Below are positions 18,208 through 30,705 of a DNA stretch of 64,000 bases, in pieces; the stretch's first letter is position 1; every line of letters begins with the position of its first letter. The notes under the pieces were generated by a model. The model was given only the letters and a program-made list of their open reading frames with translations. It searched no databases and was not told the DNA's origin. The position numbers and the translations under genes were made by a program. Source of the stretch: Volutella citrinella (lineage: Eukaryota > Ascomycota > Sordariomycetes > Hypocreales > Nectriaceae); the NCBI GenBank assembly GCA_034401135.1, contig JAWZSP010000004.1, forward strand, positions 868,001 to 932,000. Direction: 5' to 3'.

Positions 18208-21200
18208 ACCATGGCGGGGACACCAATACGGCAATCATGGCCTCTCTACCCCTCAACGACAGACGAGGAGGAGGTCCCAGGCGGCCCAGACCCAACGACT
18301 GCACAGCAATTACCTTAACTGTACGTGCACACGCCCCGTGCATGTAGCCAGTGGTACAGCGACCGAGTGCATACCGTCGTTATCGGCACATGGGGTGTTG
18401 GGCCTCTGGCGGCCACCCATTTCCATTTAGTTTGTCATGACCTGCAGGCCGCCTGTGGAGAGAGAGTGGGAGAAAGTTGGGGTACTGCCAAATCAGGGAC
18501 GTCATCGACCTGGGCAGCCCCGCGCCGGGGCTCCAGCGCCCAAGAGCGTGCCCACTACCGCTGTGCCCCCCACCCCGGCCGCCCGGGACGCTGGAGAAGT
18601 TTAGTGGGGAGGCGGTGGTGGTACGGTGGTGGTGATGCAGAGCATCGCTCACGGGGTCCCATTCTCATTCCATTCCCCGTTTTCCACGTCTTGGGGTACC
18701 TTCCCAAGGTAGTAGCCAGTTCAGCTCAGTTCCTTCTGGTTTCTTTTCCCAGGGCCGGCGCGGAAGACGCCGGAAATGGTCGCCCCAAGGCCCTCCCTCC
18801 CTGTAAGCACTTGTTGCTGGTTTGGGCGTCGCGCAGCCGCCGAGACTGTCCGCCGTCGTCACTCACGCGCATTGTACTGATAATCGACATGCGATTTGGC
18901 TTCGGTCAAGGGCGCCATTTGACAAGCTTGTAGTCTTTTTTTTTGTCCTACCCGCCCTTGTCCCGACTCGGTCGACCTTGCCTTGCCTGCCCTGGCCTGG
19001 ACCTGGACCTGGGCCGGTGCCGGCAAGTGTTGGAGTCTGGCCTCACTGCATGTTTGCTTCTTTCACAGGCCTCTTATCCCTCGGTACTCGCCGCCATATG
19101 GTAAGGTACTGTACAGTAAGTTCCTTTGCCATTGGTACATCACATCATGACGCATTCCCCATTGGATGTCCCAGAGGCGCTCACTGTACTCCAGACAAAG
19201 GCCCCAACTGCTGCTACACATGCAAGTAATCGATGGCGCCCCAGATGTCGATCTAACATCGAATAGGCCAATGGTCGGTCACTCAACCCCGCCAAAGGGA
19301 CATGGCAATTACTACTCGCAACCATGGTCAGCATCTGCTACGGAGTACACAGCTTACCACTCTTCATGTACATGCAGGTAGTACAATGCCTCAGCCCTCA
19401 CTCCCTAAAGGCCTAGCTGCATATCGCGGCAGTCACCAGCCCCAGCCACAAGTACTGTGCCTCGCCATCTCTGCCTCTCATTGCTCCAACCCTCAGCCCC
19501 CGGCGTAGAGCCTCACCGTCCAAGACGTGGCATTACGCAACCGCAAAACGCCGGATCCCTCCATGGCTTGATTCTAACGTCATCTAGGCCTGTATTTACT
19601 AAGCAGCAATATAAGACGTCCAATAACAAGTGTCTTAAGCCCCTTGTGCCTGGAGAAGCCGGGACTCGCGCTCCGGATGATGCGCATCTCCCCAGAGTCA
19701 GCATGCAGGTCTAGCCCGATGGACCCGACGCAGGCACATCTCGCTCGACAGGTCCAGCAATGAACCCGGCTGCCTCCCGCGTGTACCTGCTACGTAGAAT
19801 ATCCCCGTGCGGGGCTCGGAGTCATAGCTAGAGCTGCATCACCGTTCATCCAAAGGGCGCGGCTCCGCAGTCATCCTTAATCCAGGCTAGCTAGACTTTG
19901 AGCTCCGTGAGCTCCGAAGCTGCCATGTGAAGGCAACACTCTTGTGCGAGAACCTCGAGCAATTGGGCCTCCAACTCTACTAGTTGTGGTCGAAATCTTG
20001 GTCGGGTTGCTTACATTCTCGCCGTAAGAAACCACACACGTTGGGTGGCTCTCCCCAGCAAGTATGGACTGGAGGGCGATCGTCACAAGCAGAGGCGCCG
20101 GGCGATGAGGAATGGGTTGTTGCGCTTCTTCTCGTTGATATACTTTTGCGCTGGGCTTTGATAAGGCATGGAATTCATGGCAAGGCTTTTTTTCGGTACT
20201 CTCGTGTGAAAAGGTGTTGTGCCGGTGCTCAAGGAAGCTTGATATGGGTTATTGTCCTGATAACACACCTCAGATCACGTCCCCAGCTACCTAGGCCAAG
20301 GGAATGGCAATGTACGAGTACAGGGGCGTCCAGCAATCAATATCACACAGAATAAACTGGTGGCGTCCTCTGGGTTGTCAACTAATACAGTTGCGTCGGT
20401 GCCTCGGTGCAGATCTAGCCGCCGCTTGCACGTGTATTGATTCGATGAGATTCAGTCGACAGGGCAAAAAGTCAATCAGACGGCCGTCAAATAAAACAAG
20501 AAACCCAAAATTATCAAAATTTCGCTACTGGACTAGCTGTCTGGCTTCCAAAAGTCTAAATTGTTTCGAAACCTATCAGAAGCAGCACTACAACTTGCGA
20601 AATTAGCGGCGTATCGAAAAACCGCGGAGCCCCGGCCCAGCCGACGCGCCCCTTTGCTGCAGACCGTAACATCGCGGGGGCCTGCCGGCTTGGCCAGGCG
20701 ACGCACGAACCCGGCGTTGTGCATATTGTTCACACACCTAGCACCCTGCATTTTATTATGTGTGGGCATACTCGAAATATAGATCATTGAGCTGCAGAAA
20801 GAAGGGCATACGCGTTGGCACTGGGGTGTCAGCCATGAACAAAGGATAAATGCTTCTATGGCGAACGCCGCTGCTCTTTAACGAGTCCAGTACCACTCCT
20901 CGCACAATCGAACAAAAAGGGGAATTGCATACCGCACATTGGAAACATAATCCATCAACCCCGTCCTTTTCATTCAATCATCCGGCTCGACATAACCCGA
21001 CATGGAGACAAAGCTGTCCCCTGACGGCTGGCCCGTACGTCCGCATCGACAGATAAGAAGCCAGCACGTAATTTCACACCATTGTGATGCATGCTGAAAT
21101 TTATCTCTTATTCACGTCTTCCTTTTTTAAGTCCTTCACACTCTTCTTGGCTTCTTTCCTGACCAGTCTCCCGCCGGCACCAGCCTCAATCCATGAAAGC

Positions 21201-21554
21201 ATAAAACCGACCTCCCATCCCACTTAAATGTTTGCAGAAACTTGAGGCAGTAGTTTGCGCTTGTGCACAAATACTCGTCAGGCCCCCTAATAGAGGCCAT
21301 GGCGCCCACCGCGGTAGGCAGCAGCATCCAATTGTGTATCGTCTCGTGCCTGGGAATCTCATAATGTAACCGAAGAAAGTAAACCGCACACTTCCACCCA
21401 ATGATCTATAAAAAAAACACCAAGAAAATAAAATGACGGGGATGAAGAGAAAGACGCTGCCTCACACTCAAGCCGATGTATCAGTTTTGTATGCCACAAC
21501 GCCCAGCATCTTCTCCGACTTTGGCCCCCTGAATCAAGGCCTCCATGTAGTTCC

Positions 21555-24160
21555 TCACATCTCCTGCGGCTCTCGGATTCCCAGGCAGCCCGCACCTGAA
21601 AACTCCTCCAGGTCATTCAGCATGATGCCAATACGCTGGGACTCCAGTGAACTGATGTTCTCGCTTGTGAGCTCGGGGAAGCCTTGCAGAAGTTCCTCAA
21701 CGTCAAAATCCGGAAGCATGAGCTCGCTGCGGCTGGAACCTCGCTGAATTCGATTGGTCCGCCGCACTTCGGGTCCGGTGACTTCTTCTGGGCGACTGGT
21801 TGCTGGTGACGATGCTGGTTCCGTTGGTGCTCTTGCTTGTTGCCAGGGACGTGGGTTGGCCGCAGTGAACAAAATGGGTTGAGATTCGTGTGTTGGTCTC
21901 GAGGCATCCAGCCCATATCCGCCACCCACATAAGGAGTCGAGAGTCGCCTTTGCTCAGCTGCTACCCCCTGGTGCCTTGTTGTGTCTTCGGGCCGAGGTA
22001 AATAATCAAAATTGGGGCCCTGGGAGGAATCGCGTCGCTTGTCGTCGCTAGGCAGCTGGGTAACGTCAAGACCAGGGCCAGTAGCAAAGCCCACCGTTGG
22101 TGTAGCACTCATAGGCCTCTTCTCTCCAGGTTTTCGAAGGTATTCCCTGCGGGCTCGCGAGAAGTATCGGTCTACCTCGTCAAAATACCTAATATAATTC
22201 TCGCAATTTGGCGAATAGCTAACCATCTTGTGAAGAGCCTGGTACGCGAGGCTCGCAGTTTCAATCCGCAGAACGCCGTCGTCTTCGTTTCCGAGTCGTT
22301 CAATCTCGTCCATTCTGACCATCTGCTGTTCTGCATCCATATGGGGGAAGTTAAATGCGTAGATGCCCCAAAAAGCAGCCGTCCAGACGGCAAACATGGC
22401 CAAAGACGAGTTGGGGAGCTTGTCCCGCGAGATCTCGACAAGATCAATAATATCCCGCGCTGCTTTGAAAACGCTTCGAGCAGTAGACTCCCAAAACATG
22501 GCTGAGGCATGGTCTTGGAGCCTCAGTGACGAGTCCAAGGGACCTTCTGGCCTTCTGCATCGAAGCGGCAGAAATGGGAGAAATTCTCGACATAGGATGA
22601 TCTGTGTAACCGATCGAAGCATGTGCAATGACAAGTACATGTTAGTGGCTTGGTGATTGTCGTGTCGATAATAGTTCTGTCGGGAGAGCGCAAAGGACTC
22701 GGGCAAATTATTGGTAAATCTGTCCAGCTTGTCGCGTAGTTCTCCGTACGTCGTCGGTTCATCCCAGGTCGCTGCTTTCTCCGACAGCCGTCCCCCAGTC
22801 GAGCAGTAATTCGATACATCTCCCCAAATCTCAACCATGTGTACGAAGCGGGCCAAAACGCTGTCGTCGTTGATCGCATGGTAATCGGTGATGTTTTCCG
22901 ATCGTAGGGACCCGGTCCTCACCTCCAGCGCCAGGTCGAATGCCATTTCGGTGCAGGGCAGCTGGATGTGGATGTTGCTCGGTCGGATTACCGCCACACG
23001 ATCATTGCCACACGCCATCAGTCGGTCGAGAATGAGACAGCTGAACATGGTTCGCCGCCGAATCTCCCTAGTAATACCCGTTTCCAGAGATCCAACACGG
23101 GCCTTTGGGCCAGGCTTTGACTCTGGCGCCATGCCGCCTCGAGCCCGAGCGACCAAGTCATCGTGGCCAAGTCGAAGCGCCTGAGCCATGCGGATGGCCA
23201 TTCCGACATACATCCATGCCCCGGCGCGATTGGGTCCGCCTTGGCTCCACTCAAAGAGACCCAGCATGAGAAAGGCCTGCACTCTATCCACAGTTAGGAC
23301 TGTCATCGAGGTCTTCAACGGGCCAAGGGCCGTCGCCAAAACGCCGGCGAAGAATTCGGATGCGACATATGGGCTAAGCTTCGAGACGTTCGCTCGGGGC
23401 CGATTCGCGCTGCTTGATGACGTGGATAGATGGGCCACGTATTTGGCGAGGTCGGGGTGGAATCGGGCGGTCAGCGTGAGGATGCCTAAGAGGACCAAGT
23501 TCAGCTCTGGGGACGCCTCATAATTGGAGCTCTGGCGGCGACTAATCTGCTCTTTCAGAGTGGGCAGGTGAATAAAAGACAGCTCTGTCGAGAAATGTAC
23601 TCGGAAGATGGCCAGCAGCTGGCCCCAGAGCTCGGGGGTCATGAAGGGATAGGACAGCACCTCATCGGCATACGCCGCCGCCTTGGTCCCATCCAACGGC
23701 AGGCTTTCTTCCGCCTTCTTGAGCCTTTTTCGCTCGGGGGGCCCCTCCCGGTCCTGCTTGCTGCCACCAGGCGTTTCATTCCGCTTAGGGGGCAGCGGTG
23801 TGGCCTCGGGGTACTGGCACTGGTGCCCGCCACGAATACAGTTGTCGCAAGGGCTGTTGCCGCCATCGTTGTCGCACTTGATCTTGGACCGCCGGCACCT
23901 CAGACACGCGACGCTAGAGCGCATGGGGGGCCTCATTCTCAGTGTCTTCTTGCTCTCTCCTTCCCCCGACAATGCGGGCAGTCGCTGCTCGTCGACATGT
24001 CCCTTGGACAGACCAGAATGACTACCGTCCAAGTCGAGCTGTTGTGCGTCCCCCAGCTCGTTTGAGCGGGATGGCACTAGCGGGCCCTCCGAGGTCGCGA
24101 AAGAGTCGTCAATCTTACGTTTTGGGGTGGTCTGATTCGAGGACGGGTTCGAGTATTCAT
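21555..24160 (-). CDS. Zn2Cys6 transcription factor with fungal_trans domain
   Basis: The main exon carries a binuclear zinc cluster, CLRCRRSKIKC then CDNCIRGGHQC (spacing C-x2-C-x6-C-x8-C-x2-C-x6-C), followed by a Lys/Arg-rich linker (PPERKRLKKAEES). The fungal_trans middle homology region runs over about residues 140-450, including AGAWMYVGMAIRMAQALRLG and the RRRTMFSCLILDRLMACG block. The C-terminus is disordered, with an acidic DFDVEELLQGF segment that could activate transcription. It should be a nuclear DNA-binding regulator; targets are unknown. My start model uses the first ATG downstream of a TATA-like element: exon 24160-24119, an 80-base intron (GTAAGA to CAACAG), then 24038-21555, giving 841 residues. 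The main frame stays open upstream to about 24330 without an ATG, so an upstream exon joined near 24305, or a later start just before the zinc cluster, remain possible. Confidence 0.85.
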
Positions 24161-24339
24161 CGGCTTCCGGCTCGGCTGGTGAGAGGATGGACTGGATTCG
24201 GAGATGGGAAGCAATCGTGACGATATGGGCCTTGCGAGAGGGCCCTGGGAGACCTCCGGTCGGGCTTGTTCGATGAAGCTTGATGATGGGCGTTGACGAG
24301 ATGCGCTGCGGTGTCCAGATATTAGGTCAGCCGGCCTCG

Positions 24340-24345
24340 TTTATA
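24340..24345 (-). promoter_or_regulatory. Possible TATA box (TATAAA on minus strand)
   Basis: TATAAA reads on the minus strand about 180 bases upstream of the first ATG of the zinc-cluster gene. It would place transcription start near 24310 and favour the first-ATG model at 24160. Confidence 0.3.
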
Positions 24346-27300
24346 AGAGTGAGTTGTTGAAGGAGGCTGACGGGCGGAGCTGCACGTCCCGTCCAGTCTG
24401 GTGAGCTTGCGTGGGCCGCGAGGAGCAGTTGAATGTCAGATGCATCTGCTGGAGGGGAACAGTCGACGAGGCGTGATGCAAAGGGCTCGAACGGCGAGCG
24501 AAGGCCTTGTTTGGGGGAGATTCGACCGGCTTGGGTGGTGCAGCTGTTGCGTAAATGGTCCCGAATGTCCCGACAGATGCCAAGCCGAAACTTATGAGCT
24601 TCTCCTAGCCAGCCAGATACCTCTTATTGGGTAGCTATAAGCCTGAGGTCTCTACTCTTTAGCATGACCGACCCCAGCATGTGCAAGACCCTAGACAACC
24701 CTGCACATCCTGCTAGGCCGAGCCGGCGAGCAACCTGCTTGCCCTTGCCATGCCCTTCCCAGGCGCCAATCTGCCGGGTCAACTAGGAACAGACGACCGA
24801 CCGCTAACAAACAAGATGATCCATGGGATGGGCCATGCTACACGCACCCGCCCTTGTGAACGTCTACCCCACAGCAAATAAGGCCTAGGCTTGGGCATGG
24901 GCCGACCCAGCGCCCAAGTCGAAGCCGTGAAAAGTTCGCTGTGTTTGATCTAGTACATCAGCCAGGCGGGAAGGCCAGGGGTCAGTTGGGCCGTTTCGGG
25001 ATCTGGTGCCTTGCGGGTAGGGTGCGTGTAAACAAGGCGTGCAGCTGTTTGAGGGCCGCTTAGAAGTGAGGCGGAGCGCCTTGCTTTTCCTCGGAGCCGG
25101 CCAGGGAGCCTCAGCGGTTTCTCATTGCATTGAACTGACTCCCTTGGCTCGTAGTCGGGTGCGAGCAGTGATCAAGGCGGTCCGCTCCCACTTGCCAACA
25201 CATGGCGGAGCGTTTGGCAGTGAATGCCATGATGATATGACGAGCAATGGCCGCCTCGCTAGCCCAAAAGGGGGCACGCGACGCCACGGTATGCGTTCGC
25301 AGCCAACCCGGTTGGCAGGTCCGATGTGTACGATTCGTGCCAGATTGCAAGCTTGGTCGAGGGCCGATTTTCGTCGGGGCTTCTACTCGTAGTTACCCGA
25401 CAAAACCCAGCATCGTCCAACGAATCTTAGAGGCTTTCCCTCTCCATTACACTCAGCTGGTACTCCGTAGATGGAGCCAAGCAACCCATCGGCGAAACTA
25501 CTAGTCCCGGAGCCATGTCTGATTCGGCATTACATGAATCGCCTTTGCACAGACACTTCAATGGCGGAGGCCATCCCAGCGCCCACTTGGTAAATGAGTG
25601 GTCCGAGAAAATACCATGATGAGATCGCCACCACTGGGTTTGGTGGGGTTGGCTTGCGGTAGAGAGAGTGAGAGAAACATCGAAACGGCACTTGATGGTG
25701 ACTGATCGGCTACCGGCGCACCGCATCGATTTAGGGCCTCAGACCGGTACAGCCTTCTGCTGCGAGGTGGCTTGTCGCAGTGCATGTCCCAGACCTTGGT
25801 ACTCGATTATGCAAATGTGTGCAAGTAGTTCTGCCCTCCAGGGCCGCTCCTACTCCCTTGCTCCATCATTGCCATCCGCTCTGTGTTTGTGCTGCCGTTA
25901 CATCGGGAGGTTAGAGTCCGAACGGCCAGCTGTCGGTTTCTACTTAATCAGAGCTGGAACGGCCCTAATTATAGCTCCAGGGGTACGTTAAGCGATAGCG
26001 GGCCCGACTCCCCGATTCCGTGACCTCAACGCCCGACCAACTTGTTCTTGGGCAATGGCTAGCAGAGCGGGAAAAGAAAGCGCCGAGCGGAAAACTTCCA
26101 GCATGGTGGGGTTTCGGTGACGTCCTTACATGAACACCAGGTTGCATCGCACCGCTCATCGGGTGGTGGATCGTGAAAAGGCTCGTGTCTCTCGTGGACG
26201 TCACGGAGACATTCGCTCGTATGGCCGAGCAGACGCCAAGGAACCCGGTCTGTGTGCTGAGGCTACGGCATGCCCATGGCCCTATTCATGAGTCGGAGCA
26301 AGTGCTCGGGGTTACCAGAATCCTGTGCCGTTCCGGCTTGTCCTATTAATATGCAGGGTGCAAGGTTGATGAATGGGTGAGATGGCGGCCGGTGTAGAAA
26401 GGAAGGGGTTCCCGATTATTATCAAGAGGAGCCGGGCGAGTCGGGGCGACGACGCTGCACCTCACTCACCGCAGCACCGAACGGCACGGGGTTCACCCTT
26501 GGTGGAGCAATCAAACGGTTTGGACAGCCCGGTTACCCGGCCGCATCCGGCGACCTGCGAGCGTAGAAAGATGCAATTTCGATGAACGGTGCCTGGGTAA
26601 CATGGGAATGCATTTCGCGCTTACCAATGGGCGATTCAGTGGCCAGTGACATGTCGTCGCGAAGTCAAGTGCATTGCTTTTGGGGGCTTTCAAGCGCACT
26701 TTGCCAGCCGATGTTACCTCCCGAAGTCCTGGTACGAGGATCCGCCATTTTCGAAGGGGATTGGAAAAGTTTATTGTGCGGTTTTGCTACGTGTGCCTTA
26801 ATTAGGTAATGAGTACCCAACCGTCATAAACTCTGCTGAGCAACGGCCACGCGTACCTGCCCGCCCTATGATGTTGCCACAGCCCAAGCAGGAAGTAGCA
26901 ATCGCCGCCGCGTATCCCAGGGCTGGGAGCTGACTCGTGGAAGAGCTCCAGCCATCAGCACCACAATTATCCTCAATTAATTACCTCGAGTAGTTGGATA
27001 TGCCACCACCGCCTGCGACGATCCTGTACTCCAACCCATCCCAACCCACACACCTCCCTGGCAATCGGTGCTCGGTGATAGTGATAATGTGTGACACTGT
27101 CGCTCGGCACATACGCCACGGCAACACCAGAATGGCATGGAGGTCTCGTAGCCGACCACTCATACGGCCGCCCAACGTGGCTGTCGCGAAGTTCCTCTGC
27201 GGAGGCAGGCCCCGAAAGGCCCTTCTCGCACGAGATTGCCCATGATCCCGGACTGTTGGACCACACTCACACCCGGCTTCCGCCCGCTGGTTGGCTGGCG

Positions 27301-28270
27301 ATGCCCCATGGCCGCGCTCCAATGTGAACTGTGCCAAGGTGAGATGCACGATGCGGCCACAGTCACAGCCCCGGCTGCACTAGCGGTCATAACCATATTT
27401 TAAGCTACGCCCTCTGGCGGTTGCTTCCCGTCCGAAATGCGCCAAAACCAAAGCCACCCGCGGCGAATGTGATCCCCTCTGGCACGGGACTCCATGGCTC
27501 CCTCAGCAGGTGCAGCTCTCTCCGTCTGATCGCACCCATCCGCAGCAATGTGGAGAGGCAAGCGCAGCCGCCTCAGCTGTCGCTGTATTAGCACTGCCAT
27601 CAGCAGCGGCAGAAGTTCCAGCACCAACAGTCATGTCATATGTTGTTGGTCAGCTCCCAGCTGCCGGCTCCTGCAGAGAGGCAGCCAACGGGAAACGGCC
27701 AGAAGCATTCCACCCACAGGGCCATCACCTCCATGGCAGTGTGGCGGCAACAGCCCCCGCCACCCGCCCGCCAATGACGTGCCTTCCCCCGCCCTGAGGC
27801 CTCACATCACCATGCACCTCTTAAGCGCCGACGAGCGCCTCCTTGACGATAGCCGTCGCCGGCTGCAACGCGCAAAACGACCGCCCCTCTCTTCCCAGCC
27901 GCCCTTCTGCTGCTGTTTCTCGCTTCTCTTGTTCGCTTCCGCCAGTCCAGACGCCGCCGACCCTTGCCGTTTATCAATTCCCTCAGCTCGTGACGAGCGC
28001 CTGCGGCGCTTGTGCTGGAATCTCATCCGCCGGTGCATCTTTCTACCAACACATAAAACCGCCCCTCAGCCGCCCAAACCCCGCCAACTCTTGGCTGCCA
28101 CCTGATCCAGGAAACAGATTGCCCGGCTTACCACCTGCGCATCTTTAAGATCTTTGGGACTTCACCTCTTTCTCTGTCCTTTGTTCCTCTCCATCCTCGC
28201 CACCCATCGGCCTCCTGCTTCTCCACAGTTGACCATTGCAGGCGAACCCCTGCTTCCTCCTTTGCCCATC
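24346..28270. other. Gene-poor spacer, 3.9 kb
   Basis: This lies between the divergent zinc-cluster and spartin-like genes. No open frame has family-like composition or consistent exon joins. One TACTCCGTA motif sits at 25461-25469. The last 500 bases are C/T-rich, as expected for the promoter and leader of the downstream gene, and contain upstream ATGs. Confidence 0.5.
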
Positions 28271-29939
28271 ATGGCCTCTAACGTAGGTTACAGTTCCAAA
28301 CACGATGGATGAAGCTCTAGGGAGCCTCGGAAGCCCGATCCGTTCGAATACTGACACACATGGTGCGCTAGGACCCAAAACTACTCTATGCGATCGAGGG
28401 TATTAATGCATACCACATCATAAATGGCCAAGAGCAGTCCTTGACCCCGTCCGGGCCTCAGACCCTGTCACTGCTCATGGTCCCGACCTCGTCAGGGCTC
28501 GCCGACCCCTCAGGGGGGGATGCCAGCGAGGAGGACTTTTACCTTCACCTTCACCTCCCCCCCGAGCTCGATCTGCCCCTGCCTGCGACCACCCAGATCT
28601 ACCATCAGCCACCAACAAGCTATCTGATCCCCCGCTGGGATCTTGGTCCAGACTGCGGCGCCTTCACCCGTATCGAGTTTCCCGCTCCCGGAAGCAGGAA
28701 GCGTGTGCAGGAAGACCGCGATACATTCGAGACCATCCTCGCGCAGTGCACCGCATTCCTCGAGCGCGCGCCGGCCCCCTCGCCCAAGTCGACCAAGAAA
28801 TCCAAGGCCGCGATGGCCAAGGAACGTGAGGCCATGGGCGAAGAGCTTCCTGCGTACAACCCGGCATCGTACAGCCGCGGAGAGGGCTACGTCCAGGGCA
28901 GCCACAGCTCGAACCCTGCTGGTCGCATCGTTTTGGTTGATGAGGACGATGGTAGCGTCATCGGAGAGCTCACCGACAATTACCAGGTCATGGCAGACAG
29001 CAAAGTCCGTCCTGGATCCAAAGGTAGGAGGAGTTCGCATGAAGCCCTAGTGGAACAGAGGCAGAAGCTAACCCGTCGGTAGAACCTGTCGAGATTACCC
29101 TCCCCACTGATGGAAAGCAGCACATTGAGGTGATGCCTGCTTCCCAAGCCTACACCGAAATGGACTACCACCCTGCCTACCAGAAGTCCACGATTGTCAC
29201 AAGCGCTTCTAAAGCGTCTCGCCTGATTGTGACAACGTCCGATGTCGTGGCCAGGACCATGCAATCCCAAGCCGAAAGCTTCACTCGAAACACCAAGCCC
29301 ACTGCCAAGCCAGTCACATTCGCCCCGTCCACGCACGACCATGTCCGTCGCATCAACACCTACTCCAGCAAAGCTGCCACCATCTCAGCCTCTACCGTGG
29401 GCGCCATCGGCAACGTCGCGCAGAACCTGGGCGCCACCATCGCGAGACGCAAGGACGGTCGTTCTCGTGGCTACGACAAGGACGGTAACGTGATTGAGAC
29501 GTATAAGCCGGGTGTTCTCAACAAGAGCTTGATGGCTTTCAACACTGTCGTCGACGGCATTGAGCAGGCCTCCCGAAACCTCTTGGTCGGCACATCATCC
29601 AGTGTCTCGACCGTGGTTGGCCATCGCTGGGGTGCCGAAGCCGGCGAGGTTTCAGGACACCTCACGGGCGGTGTCAAGAATGTGGGCCTGGTCTACATCG
29701 ACGTTACTGGCGTATCGCGCCGCGCAATCCTTAAGAGTGTCGCCAAGGGAATGGTTGTTGGCAAGGTCAAGGGCGGCGGCGAGGTTATTGTGGGAGGCTC
29801 CGACGAGCACCCAACTCTGCAGGCTTCTGGAGGCGGCGTGGGCAAAAACAAGGAGACTCAGAGCCTGTATGGCGACAGCTCCTCCGTGCGCAACGACTAT
29901 GAGGGCAACGGCAAGAAGCCCGGGAAGGGTTACTACTAA
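28271..29939 (+). CDS. Spartin/senescence-domain protein
   Basis: Exons are 28271-28282 (only MASN), 28372-29023 and 29083-29939, giving 506 residues. The N-terminal part (DPKLLYAIEGINAYHIINGQEQ) is followed by a low-complexity Pro/Ser/Lys linker. The C-terminal half, about residues 250-440, is the senescence/spartin-associated domain, a Gly/Ala/Val-rich helical region (ISASTVGAIGNVAQNLGATIARR, LVGTSSSVSTVVGHRWG, GHLTGGVKNVGLVYIDVTGVSRRAILKSVAKGMV). In animals and plants this domain associates with lipid droplets and membranes; spartin acts in lipid-droplet turnover and lipid transfer. The fungal role is inferred only. Introns are canonical (GTAGGT/CTAG, and GTAGGA with a GCTAAC branch). The tail is Gly/Lys-rich (NGKKPGKGYY). 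Confidence 0.88.
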
Positions 29940-30705
29940 TACTGGGGGGCATGAATGTCATGACGCGTATCTCTATGAACTAGTATCTTTTATGCAACGA
30001 CCTCGTTGGTTTTTGGGGTGATGGCGACGGCAATGTAGACGAGTTGATAATGTCGTCGAGGCCCCACAAGCCAAGCGATGACGCGAATAGGCAGACAGTG
30101 GTGGTTCACAGCCAGGATGAATTGACGAGACCAAGAATACCGGAATATTGTTTCGCTATATTAGACGCACTCTTTATTCTCCTGTGCGAGGAAAGAATGA
30201 TTCACTTGTTACAGTACATGTGGCGTTGCTGCTTGATTGACATCACGTGCGGTCGCGGGGCAATTGGAAGCTTCAACCGCGTCGCGACAGACCCAGCGTG
30301 AAAGATGGCGAAACAGCATTCGATCCAAGATTCACCCAGACAGCGATGCCACGTCTAGCCCAGTGATCAAGGACTATATGGGCCAGGGAACCGCGGTCCC
30401 TGCAAACTAACCTCAGTCGTCGTCCGGGGCGTCTTGATTGACGCAGGCCGCCAGGAAAACTGCCCCTGCTCGACGACCACCAACAGCACGGCCACCAAAG
30501 CTACAACATCCACCCGGCCTTTCCCAGCCCACGAGCGTTGAATGTGTCGGTTTGAGCTCCTCGGTGTTACTATTCTTATGGTCAGGAGCATTCGCGATCG
30601 CATCAAGTCTACCAAGCGTCGTAGGCAGTACGTTCCCCTCCCAACATGGCCACGCCTTCTCACTGACAGCTCCCTCCGAAGGAAGACGAAGCGCAACAAC
30701 CAGCC
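29940..30705. other. Spacer between tandem genes
   Basis: This is a 0.77 kb stretch between the spartin-like gene and GCP4. It should hold the 3' end of the first and the promoter of the second. No coding signal is visible. Confidence 0.5.

Larger units (their letters stand above)
17658..21554. other. Gene-poor spacer, 3.9 kb
   Basis: No open frame here has a recognisable domain, a convincing exon structure or family-like composition, although GC-rich stretches leave chance frames up to about 200 codons. Visible structure: period-10 tandem repeats at 18001-18030 and 18171-18207, a CCTGG-rich patch at about 18990-19015, and a TACGGAGTA motif at 19339. The first kilobase should contain the ergothioneine gene promoter. 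Confidence 0.5.

Noticed and set aside
18325..18933. 202-codon open frame upstream of the ergothioneine gene
   Set aside because: It lies in GC-rich sequence with several overlapping frames on both strands. There is no recognisable protein character.
21555..24077. Reading the zinc-cluster protein from the codon at 24077
   Set aside because: That codon is GTG, not ATG, and the frame continues upstream, so it is not a credible start.
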